Notes under the pieces: generated by a model | Database searches by the model: none | What the model was told of the DNA's origin: nothing | Seen by the model: the letters and a program-made list of their open reading frames with translations, nothing else | Shown here: positions 1 to 5,767 of the stretch, one piece after another | Position numbering within the stretch: the first letter of the stretch is position 1 | Layout of the letters: each line of letters begins with the position of its first letter | Made by a program: the position numbers and the translations under genes | Assembly: GCA_900546455.1 (NCBI GenBank) | Contig: URCS01000086.1 | Span: forward strand, 1-7,149 | Length of the DNA: 7,149 bases | Direction: 5' to 3' | DNA from: an uncultured Collinsella sp. | Lineage (GTDB): Bacteria; Actinomycetota; Coriobacteriia; Coriobacteriales; Coriobacteriaceae

Positions 1-2357
1 AGGCCGAGCAGGAGCGCCTTGCCCGCGAGAAGGAGGAGGCTGCCCGCGAGGCCCAGCGCCGCGCCGTTCCCGCTTCCGATTCCGGTTCGCGTTTCCGTTC
101 GCTGCTCGACCAGATCGCCGCACAGGAGACCGTCCTCAAGGAGAAGAAGGACGCCGAGGAGAAGGCCAAGGCCGAGCGCGCTGCCGAGCGCGGCAACCGT
201 CGTGGCGGCAACAACGACCGTCGCGGTGGCCGTCGTAACGATCGCAACGCTTCCGACAACAACTCCGAGCGCAACGCTTCCGAGGGCCGTCCGCACAGCC
301 ATCGCACCAACGCCAGCAACAACGTCGCTGCCGGCATGGACTTCCCCAACCCCGATAAGCAGGGCAAGGGCAAGAAGCGCAAGGGCGGTCATAACAACGA
401 AGAGGACCACTACAGCCGCATGGCTCGCGAGGCCGAGGAGTACAGCCGCGAGAAGGTGCTCGAGGAGGCTCGTGCCGCCGTCGAGGAGGCCTCTCGCGAG
501 TCCACCGGTCGCCGCAAGAAGCGCAAGGAGAAGCGCGAGCGCGAGGCTGCCAAGGCGCAGGAGGAGCGCAAGATAGAGGAGGCGCTGGCCCAGGGCGTGA
601 ACCCCGAGGACCTCGACGCCATCAAGGTCTCCCAGGGCGTTACCGTCCAGGAGCTTGCCGAGGCGCTCGACGTTCCGGCCAACGACATCATCAAGCGCCT
701 GTTCCTGCTTGGTACGCCGCTCACCATGACGCAGTCCATGTCCGACGACCTCGTCGAGCTCGTTGCCGACGACCTGGGCCGTCAGATCAAGATCATCACC
801 CCCGAGGAGGAGAACACCTTCTCGTTCTACGACGATCCCGCCGACCTTAAGCCGCGCGCCCCGGTCGTCACCGTCATGGGCCACGTCGACCACGGCAAGA
901 CGTCGCTGCTCGACGCCATCCGTCACACCGGCGTTGCTGCCGGCGAGGCTGGCGGCATTACGCAGGCCATCGGCGCTTCGCAGGTCATGATCAACGACCG
1001 CAAGATCACCTTCATCGATACTCCGGGTCACGCTACCTTTACGGCCATGCGTGCCCGTGGCGCCAAGGTGACCGACATCGTCATCCTGATTGTCGCCGCC
1101 GACGACGGCGTCATGCCCCAGACCGTCGAGTCGATCAACCACGCCAAGGCCGCCGGCGTACCCATCGTCGTTGCCGTCAACAAGATCGATAAGCCGGGCG
1201 CCAACCCCGATCGCGTGCGCCAGGAGCTCACCGAGTACGGCGTCATCCCCGAGGAGTGGGGCGGACAGAACATGTTCGTCAACATCTCGGCCAAGCAGAA
1301 GATCGGTATCGACGACCTGCTCGAGACCGTGCTGCTCCAGGCCGACGTGCTCGAGCTCAAGGCCAACCCTGATACCTTTGCTTCGGGCAACGTCCTCGAG
1401 GCTAAGCTCGACAAGGGCCGCGGCTCGGTTGCCACCGTGCTCGTGACCCGCGGTACCCTGCACGTGGGCGACACGCTGGTCGCCGGCCTCACCTACGGCC
1501 GCGTCCGCGCCATGCTCGACCCCAAGGGCAACGCCGTCACCGAGGCCGGTCCTTCCGACGCCGTCGAGATCTTGGGCCTGCAGTCCGTCCCCAACGCCGG
1601 CGATGAGTTCCGCGTGTTCGAGGACGAGCGCGAGGCACGTGCGCTGGCCGACGAGCGTTCGCTCAAGGCCCGTATCGAGGAGCAGAGCCGCGTCAAGCAC
1701 GTGACGCTCGAGAACCTCTTCGAGACTATCGCCGACGCCGAGGTCAAGGAGCTCAACCTGATCATCAAGGCCGACGTCCAGGGTTCCATCGAGGCCCTTC
1801 AGGACTCCCTCGACAAGATGGATCAGTCCGAGGTGCGCATCAACACGATCCACTCCGCCGTTGGTGCCATCAACGAGACCGACGTGGTCCTGGCCGACGC
1901 CTCCAACGCCATCATCATCGGCTTTGGCGTCCGTCCCGACGGCAAGGCCCGCTCCGCCGCCGAGCGCGAGGGCGTCGAGATCCGTTGCTACGACGTCATC
2001 TATAAGTGCCTCGAGGACCTCGATGCTGCCCGCATCGGCATGCTCAAGCCCACCGAGGTCGAGGTCTCCACGGGTACTGCGACCGTTCTGGACACCTTCA
2101 AGGTGCCCAAGGTCGGTATCGCCGCCGGTGTCCGCGTCGAAGAGGGCGAGATTGCCGCGACCGATTCTGTGCGCCTGGTGCGCGACGGCATCGTGGTCTT
2201 CAACGGTAAAATCGCCTCGATGCGCCACTACAAGGACGAGGCCAAGAGCCTCAAGAGCGGCTCCGAGGGCGGTATTGGCCTGGAGAACTTCCAGGACATC
2301 AAGCCTGGCGACACCATTGAGGGCTACCGCATCGACCAGGTTGCCCGTACCGAATAG
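1..2357 (+). CDS. infB: Translation initiation factor IF-2 (5' partial)
   Basis: IF2 is the GTPase that places fMet-tRNA on the 30S subunit and promotes 50S joining. The frame is open from base 3 to the TAG at 2355-2357, giving 784 visible codons; the true start lies upstream. Visible parts in order: a charged Glu/Lys/Arg/Ala helix-forming arm (3-182), a polar Arg/Asn/Gly/Ser segment (about 183-335), a second charged arm (to about 600), an IF2_N-type module from 627 (VSQGVTVQELAEALDVPAND), then the G domain. G motifs are G1 GHVDHGKT (879-902), G2 GGITQ (951-965), G3 DTPGH (1017-1031), G4 NKID (1179-1190) and G5 SAK (1287-1295). EF-Tu-like domain II and the IF2 C-terminal domains follow, ending in GDTIEGYRIDQVARTE. 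All G motifs are intact. Lys and Glu codons are almost all AAG and GAG, as expected for a highly expressed gene. An in-frame ATG at 336 has no convincing ribosome site and lies inside conserved-style coding sequence, so it is not the start. Confidence 0.98.
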   Translation, partial: AEQERLAREKEEAAREAQRRAVPASDSGSRFRSLLDQIAAQETVLKEKKDAEEKAKAERAAERGNRRGGNNDRRGGRRNDRNASDNNSERNASEGRPHSHRTNASNNVAAGMDFPNPDKQGKGKKRKGGHNNEEDHYSRMAREAEEYSREKVLEEARAAVEEASRESTGRRKKRKEKREREAAKAQEERKIEEALAQGVNPEDLDAIKVSQGVTVQELAEALDVPANDIIKRLFLLGTPLTMTQSMSDDLVELVADDLGRQIKIITPEEENTFSFYDDPADLKPRAPVVTVMGHVDHGKTSLLDAIRHTGVAAGEAGGITQAIGASQVMINDRKITFIDTPGHATFTAMRARGAKVTDIVILIVAADDGVMPQTVESINHAKAAGVPIVVAVNKIDKPGANPDRVRQELTEYGVIPEEWGGQNMFVNISAKQKIGIDDLLETVLLQADVLELKANPDTFASGNVLEAKLDKGRGSVATVLVTRGTLHVGDTLVAGLTYGRVRAMLDPKGNAVTEAGPSDAVEILGLQSVPNAGDEFRVFEDEREARALADERSLKARIEEQSRVKHVTLENLFETIADAEVKELNLIIKADVQGSIEALQDSLDKMDQSEVRINTIHSAVGAINETDVVLADASNAIIIGFGVRPDGKARSAAEREGVEIRCYDVIYKCLEDLDAARIGMLKPTEVEVSTGTATVLDTFKVPKVGIAAGVRVEEGEIAATDSVRLVRDGIVVFNGKIASMRHYKDEAKSLKSGSEGGIGLENFQDIKPGDTIEGYRIDQVARTE
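198..284 (+). repeat. Short direct repeats in the IF2 N-terminal arm
   Basis: This is a low-complexity coding segment within infB. The 14-mer CGCAACGCTTCCGA occurs exactly at 243-256 and again at 270-283, a spacing of 27 bases, and encodes RNAS followed by D or E. Just upstream the peptide RRGG occurs twice (codons 201-212 region and 219-230) with Asn/Asp between. The peptide is rich in Arg, Asn, Gly, Asp and Ser and is probably disordered. It looks like internal repeat expansion of an unconstrained linker rather than a mobile repeat. Confidence 0.75.
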
Positions 2358-2361
2358 GGGG
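2356..2361 (+). promoter_or_regulatory. Ribosome binding site of rbfA
   Basis: AGGGGG lies 7 bases before the rbfA ATG at 2369. Its first two bases are the last two of the infB stop codon TAG (2355-2357), so a ribosome ending infB sits on this site. This supports coupled translation and the chosen rbfA start. Confidence 0.7.
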
Positions 2362-2368
2362 TAGCGCT

Positions 2369-2779
2369 ATGAAGCAAACGCAGGCAACGCGCCGTCTGGG
2401 CGAGCAGCTTCGCGAGAAGCTCGGTTATATCCTGCTCTTTGAGGTTTCCGATCCGCGTCTCGACCTGGTCACCTTGACCGCGGTCGAGGTTGCGGTGGAC
2501 CGTTCGTTCGCGCGCGTGTACGTGTCGTGCGACGCGAGCCGCTACGACGAGGTCATGGAGGCGCTCGCCAGCGCCAAGGGCCGCATCCGTAGCCTGTTGG
2601 CCCGCTCGCTCGATTGGCGCGTCACGCCCGAGCTCGATTTTCGCATCGATCGCTCGACCGATGAGGCCGAGCGCATCACGCGTGCGCTGGAAAACGTTCC
2701 CGCCACGCTTGCGATCGAAAAGGACGAGGACGGCTATCCGATAGCGGATGCCGCCCAGGAGGCAGCTTTAGATGACTAA
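2369..2779 (+). CDS. rbfA: 30S ribosome-binding factor A
   Basis: RbfA is a small type-II KH-fold protein that binds the immature 30S subunit near the 5' end region of 16S rRNA and assists late, cold-sensitive maturation. The 136-residue product has the normal family length. It shows the N-terminal helix pattern (RRLGEQLREKLGYILL), the DPRL motif at residues 28-31, a strand with VTLTAVEV followed by DRSFARVYVS (34-53), the family's Ala-x-Gly helix kink (A69-K70-G71) within a GRIRSLLA stretch, and the closing PELDFRIDRS pattern (87-96). An acidic tail ends in ALDD. The ATG at 2369 is chosen because AGGGGG lies 7 bases before it. The gap to infB is 11 bases. The last 8 bases overlap the next gene. 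Pairing with infB is the common arrangement in bacteria, linking 30S maturation to initiation. Confidence 0.96.
   Translation: MKQTQATRRLGEQLREKLGYILLFEVSDPRLDLVTLTAVEVAVDRSFARVYVSCDASRYDEVMEALASAKGRIRSLLARSLDWRVTPELDFRIDRSTDEAERITRALENVPATLAIEKDEDGYPIADAAQEAALDD
2757..2762 (+). promoter_or_regulatory. Ribosome binding site of the DHH phosphoesterase gene
   Basis: A full AGGAGG lies 9 bases before the ATG at 2772, inside the 3' end of rbfA. It is the best Shine-Dalgarno match of the window and fixes the start of the downstream gene within an 8-base overlap (ATGACTAA, 2772-2779). Confidence 0.8.
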
Positions 2780-3815
2780 TTCCGCCGACCTCGCCTCGTG
2801 CGAGTCTGCAGATATTCAGCGACGCATCCTCGAGCTCATCGAGGGTGCGTCCTCCATTGCGATTTCGGGACATACTTCTCCCGATGGCGATGCCTTGGGC
2901 TCCGTATTGGGTCTGGGCCTTTCGCTCATGAAGTTTTTCCCCAACAAGGACATTGCGCTTCTGCTGGCAGACGATGACCCGGTTCCGCGCATTTACCGCT
3001 TTATGGAAGGCTCCGACCGTCTGGTGCCGGCATCTGCGTACGCCGGCAATCCTGACCTGTTCATCTCGGTGGACGTGCCGGTCGTCGAGCGCCTGAACAA
3101 CTCCGCCGAGGTGCTGCGTCGATCGGCGCATGTGGTGTGCTTCGATCACCATCCGGCGCGCGAGGAATTTGCCGAGCTCAGTCTGAGGCGTGTTGAAGCT
3201 GCAGCCTGCGCTATGATCATCGACCGTTTCTTGGACAATTGCGGCATTGTCGCACGTGACGGCGTCGCGACCTGCTTGCTGTGCGGCTTGGTGACCGACA
3301 CCGGTCGTTTCCAGTACCAGAACGCCGATGCTGCCGCGTTCCATGCTGCTTCGCGCCTGGTGGCGCATGGCGCCAATCCGGCTCGTGTCGCACTCGAGGT
3401 CTATCAGAGCATGCGCGTCGAGTTTTTGCACCTCAAGTCCATCGTTATGGGTCGTATCAAGACCGTGGCGCACGGGCGCGTGGCGTATAGCTATGCCTTC
3501 CAGAGCGACCTTGAGGCCTGCGGCGTCACCTCGGATGAATGTGACGGTCTGGTCGATGTGGTGCGTTCGGTGATGGGCGTCGAGGTCTGCCTGTTCTTAA
3601 AGGGCATCGACGGCGATACCAAGGTGCGTGGCAACCTGCGCTCCAAGGGCGACCTCGATGTGTCCGAGATTGCTGCCAATTTTGGCGGTGGCGGGCATCA
3701 TGCCGCCGCCGGCTTTTCCAACAACGGAACAATTCTCGAGACGCTCACCGTGGCACTTCCCATGCTGGCCGAGCTGGTAGGGGAGGATCCCGCTTCGGTG
3801 ACCGTCGAGCTTTAA
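2772..3815 (+). CDS. nrnA: DHH/DHHA1 phosphoesterase, NrnA/CnpB type (nanoRNase, pAp or c-di-AMP product phosphatase)
   Basis: This is a 347-residue cytoplasmic metal-dependent phosphoesterase of the DHH family. Motifs in order: HTSPDGDALGS at 34-44 (first metal-binding motif), D101 with R107 in SVDVPVVERL, the DHH signature at 125-127, and GLVTDTGRFQYQN at 172-184 with D176. A DHHA1 substrate-binding domain follows, containing the GGGGHHAAAGF motif at 305-315. All expected metal ligands are present, so it should be active. Length and the two-domain plan match NrnA/MgpA-type enzymes, not the longer RecJ. Known relatives degrade 2-5-nt RNA, dephosphorylate pAp to AMP and, in mycobacteria (CnpB, encoded beside rbfA and infB), cleave c-di-AMP or its product pApA. 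Which substrate applies here cannot be read from sequence. The start is fixed by AGGAGG 9 bases upstream; the gene overlaps rbfA by 8 bases and precedes truB by 15. Confidence 0.92.
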   Translation: MTNSADLASCESADIQRRILELIEGASSIAISGHTSPDGDALGSVLGLGLSLMKFFPNKDIALLLADDDPVPRIYRFMEGSDRLVPASAYAGNPDLFISVDVPVVERLNNSAEVLRRSAHVVCFDHHPAREEFAELSLRRVEAAACAMIIDRFLDNCGIVARDGVATCLLCGLVTDTGRFQYQNADAAAFHAASRLVAHGANPARVALEVYQSMRVEFLHLKSIVMGRIKTVAHGRVAYSYAFQSDLEACGVTSDECDGLVDVVRSVMGVEVCLFLKGIDGDTKVRGNLRSKGDLDVSEIAANFGGGGHHAAAGFSNNGTILETLTVALPMLAELVGEDPASVTVEL

Positions 3816-3821
3816 CTTTTT

Positions 3822-3827
3822 GGATGG
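3822..3827 (+). promoter_or_regulatory. Possible weak ribosome binding site of truB
   Basis: GGATGG is the only purine-rich stretch in the 15-base gap before the truB ATG at 3831, but the spacing of 3 bases is short. It also contains an out-of-frame ATG at 3824. Initiation at truB may rely on ribosomes finishing the upstream gene at 3813-3815. Confidence 0.3.
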
Positions 3828-3830
3828 TAC

Positions 3831-4763
3831 ATGGCTCGTCGTACGCCTTCACAACTGAATATGCTGCTCGCTGTCGATAAGCCGGTGGGCTGCACGTCCC
3901 ACGATGTGGTCTCGCAATGCCGACGCGCCCTCCATGAGCGGCGTGTCGGCCATGCCGGCACGCTCGACCCCATGGCATCTGGCGTCATGGTGGTGGGTGT
4001 GGGCCAGGCCACCCGTCTGCTGGGCATGCTCACGCTCGATACCAAAAGCTACGTCGCCGATATTTCGTTTGGCGCCGAGACCAATACCGATGATGCGGAG
4101 GGCGAGGCGGTCCGCACGGTGGCTGTTGCCAACGAGCTCCGCGATCCTGCCTATGCTCGTGAGCGCTTGGCCGCCATGCTGGGCCCGCAGATGCAGGTGC
4201 CGCCGGCGTTTTCTGCTATCTCGGTCAATGGCGTTCGCGCCTACAAGTCTGCTCGCGAGGGCAATGCGGTGGACCTACCTCCGCGCCCCGTCGAGGTCTA
4301 TGCCGCCGACCTGATCGCCGTGGGCGGCGAAGGTGATACGTGTGTGTGGACCGTGGCGTTCTCGGTGAGCAAGGGCACCTATATTCGTGCGCTCGCTCGC
4401 GACCTGGGCCGCGCTTGCGATAGCGCCGCGCATATTTCCGCGCTGCGCCGCACGGCTTCCGGTGTTGTTTCCATTGGCGCTTGTCATGCGGCCGAGGAGC
4501 TTTCTCCCGAGTCCGCGGCTGGCTTTGCCCTGGATCCCATTGCGGCCCTGGGCGCCACACGTGTTGACTTGCCGGGCAATCTTGCCGACGACCTGCTCTG
4601 CGGCCGACGCATTCCCGTTGAGCGTGCGCTTGCCGATTTCGATTCCTCGAAGGCGCCGTTTGCGTTGGTGCTCGATGGGGGACTCAAGGCGCTCGCCCGC
4701 ATTGAGGGCGGCCGCTTTGTCATGGAGCACGTGTTTCCGCAGGCAATCGGCGGTGTTCGATGA
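3831..4763 (+). CDS. truB: tRNA pseudouridine(55) synthase
   Basis: TruB converts uridine 55 in the T-loop of nearly all tRNAs to pseudouridine and also acts as a tRNA-folding chaperone. The 310-residue product is close to the usual length. It carries DKPVGCTSHDVV (16-27), the catalytic motif GHAGTLDPMASG (40-51) with nucleophile D46, the conserved Tyr (Y74) in KSYVADISFGAETNTDDAEG, and the motif KGTYIRALARDLG starting at K181 with R186. The C-terminal part (about residues 235-310) resembles the short RNA-binding tail of actinobacterial TruB rather than a full enterobacterial PUA; this is a judgement from pattern only. The ATG at 3831 gives an 11-residue lead before the conserved LLAVDKP. A later in-frame ATG at 3861 has no ribosome site and would start right at the fold. 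The stop overlaps ribF as ATGA, and truB-ribF pairing is common. Confidence 0.97.
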   Translation: MARRTPSQLNMLLAVDKPVGCTSHDVVSQCRRALHERRVGHAGTLDPMASGVMVVGVGQATRLLGMLTLDTKSYVADISFGAETNTDDAEGEAVRTVAVANELRDPAYARERLAAMLGPQMQVPPAFSAISVNGVRAYKSAREGNAVDLPPRPVEVYAADLIAVGGEGDTCVWTVAFSVSKGTYIRALARDLGRACDSAAHISALRRTASGVVSIGACHAAEELSPESAAGFALDPIAALGATRVDLPGNLADDLLCGRRIPVERALADFDSSKAPFALVLDGGLKALARIEGGRFVMEHVFPQAIGGVR

Positions 4764-5767
4764 TGTTGTCCGCTCGCGAGCTCGCGCGTGTCTTTTTCGC
4801 GGGCGAGTCGGACGAGGCTCGCATCGTTGCTGCCGATACGTTTGATGAGTGTGAGCACTTGGGTACCGCTTCAATCGCCATTGGCGTGTTCGACGGCGTT
4901 CACCGTGGACACCAGGAACTCATCGAAGCGCTTGTCCGTGATGCCCGTGCCCATGGCTGTAAGGCGGTCGTGGTTACCTTCGATCCCGACCCGGACGTTG
5001 TGGTGAGCCCTTCGCCCGCTCAAAAATTGATGACGACGGCCGACCGTCTGCATGCCTTGGCTCAAACCGGAGTCGATGCGGTGGTGGCCGTTCCCTTTAC
5101 GCCTGAGGTTGCGGCACTCGACCATGTCGGTTTTCTCGCACTGCTGTCACGCGTAGTCGACATTCGCTCGATTCGCGTTGGCAGTGACTTTAGGCTGGGT
5201 CGTGGCGGTGCTTCTGGTGTTGCCGAGATGCGCTCCTGGGGTTCCGAGCACGGCGTTGACGTGTATGGTCACGACCTGCTTTGCGAGGGCGGTGAGGCCA
5301 TTTGCGCCACCCGCATTCGTCATGAGCTGGGACAGGGCCATGTGGAGCTTGCTGCTGAGTTACTCGGCCGTCCGTATATGGTGCGTGGCGGTGTTATTCG
5401 CGGCCGTCACGAGGGTTCTGGCATGGGCTTTCCCACGGCAAACATTCAGGTGCCCGAGTGTATTCAGGTGCCTGCCGATGGCGTCTACGAGGGCCTGGTG
5501 CTGGTCGAAGATACCGTGTGGCCTGCCGCCGTCAACGTGGGCCTGCCGCCGACGTATGCCAACGATGCCGCCTCGGCGCATCTCGAGGCCAACCTGATCG
5601 GGTATGCGGGCGATCTGTACGGCGCCTCGGTGTCGCTGGCGTTTACGCGTTGGCTGCGCCCGTCGCGCGTGTTCGATTCGCTGGACGAGCTTATCGCGAC
5701 CGTCGAGGGTAATATTGACGATATCCGTCATCATTTGGGTGAGCAGGGGGTGAGCATCTGTGATTAG
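4760..5767 (+). CDS. ribF: Bifunctional riboflavin kinase / FAD synthetase
   Basis: RibF phosphorylates riboflavin to FMN and then adenylylates FMN to FAD. The 335-residue product has both modules. The N-terminal nucleotidyltransferase shows GVFDGVHRGH (42-51, the HxGH-like ATP site), VTFDPDP, GSDFRLG and the CATRIRHELGQG segment (182-193), whose family consensus is roughly ISSTRIR. The C-terminal kinase shows GMGFPTAN (221-228; T226 and N228 bind Mg/ATP), DGVYEG, VNVGLPPTY, the likely catalytic Glu E276 in HLEANLIGYAGDLYG, and a closing LRPSRVFDSLDELIATVEGNID helix pattern split across the end of the domain. Both activities are probably retained, though two serines of the SST motif and the Arg of the usual GR-x-x-GFPTAN are replaced. 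The start is the first of two ATGs, overlapping the truB stop (ATGA at 4760-4763); the Shine-Dalgarno sequence is weak, so coupling is likely. No FMN riboswitch precedes it. Confidence 0.96.
   Translation: MMLSARELARVFFAGESDEARIVAADTFDECEHLGTASIAIGVFDGVHRGHQELIEALVRDARAHGCKAVVVTFDPDPDVVVSPSPAQKLMTTADRLHALAQTGVDAVVAVPFTPEVAALDHVGFLALLSRVVDIRSIRVGSDFRLGRGGASGVAEMRSWGSEHGVDVYGHDLLCEGGEAICATRIRHELGQGHVELAAELLGRPYMVRGGVIRGRHEGSGMGFPTANIQVPECIQVPADGVYEGLVLVEDTVWPAAVNVGLPPTYANDAASAHLEANLIGYAGDLYGASVSLAFTRWLRPSRVFDSLDELIATVEGNIDDIRHHLGEQGVSICD
5745..5750 (+). promoter_or_regulatory. Ribosome binding site of dnaG
   Basis: AGGGGG, the same core as before rbfA, lies 9 bases before GTG at 5760 and sits inside the ribF 3' end. 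In the dnaG frame a TGA occurs at 5751-5753, so the GTG is the first available start downstream of that stop. This decides the dnaG start. Confidence 0.75.

Noticed and set aside
336..338. Possible internal translation start giving a shorter IF2 isoform
   Set aside because: Internal IF2 starts exist in enterics, but neither the ATG at 336 nor the one at 420 has a well-spaced Shine-Dalgarno sequence here.
19..576. A 185-codon plus-strand frame overlapping the IF2 N-terminal arm
   Set aside because: Its product is an Arg/Pro/Ala/Ser/Thr-rich artefact of reading the Glu/Lys/Arg codons of infB out of frame.
2676..3473. A 265-codon open frame on the minus strand opposite rbfA end and the DHH gene
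   Set aside because: It is antisense to the conserved DHH motifs, has no recognisable domain and spans a real gene junction on the other strand.
3813..3830. Intrinsic terminator after the DHH gene (CTTTTTGG)
   Set aside because: The short T-run is not preceded by a GC-rich hairpin, and truB begins 15 bases after the stop.
3861..3863. Alternative truB start at the in-frame ATG
   Set aside because: It has no ribosome site and would leave almost no lead before the conserved LLAVDKP strand; the ATG at 3831 is better placed after the previous stop.
4700..4765. FMN riboswitch or separate promoter for ribF
   Set aside because: ribF overlaps truB by 4 bases, so there is no leader, and no conserved riboswitch-like sequence was seen.
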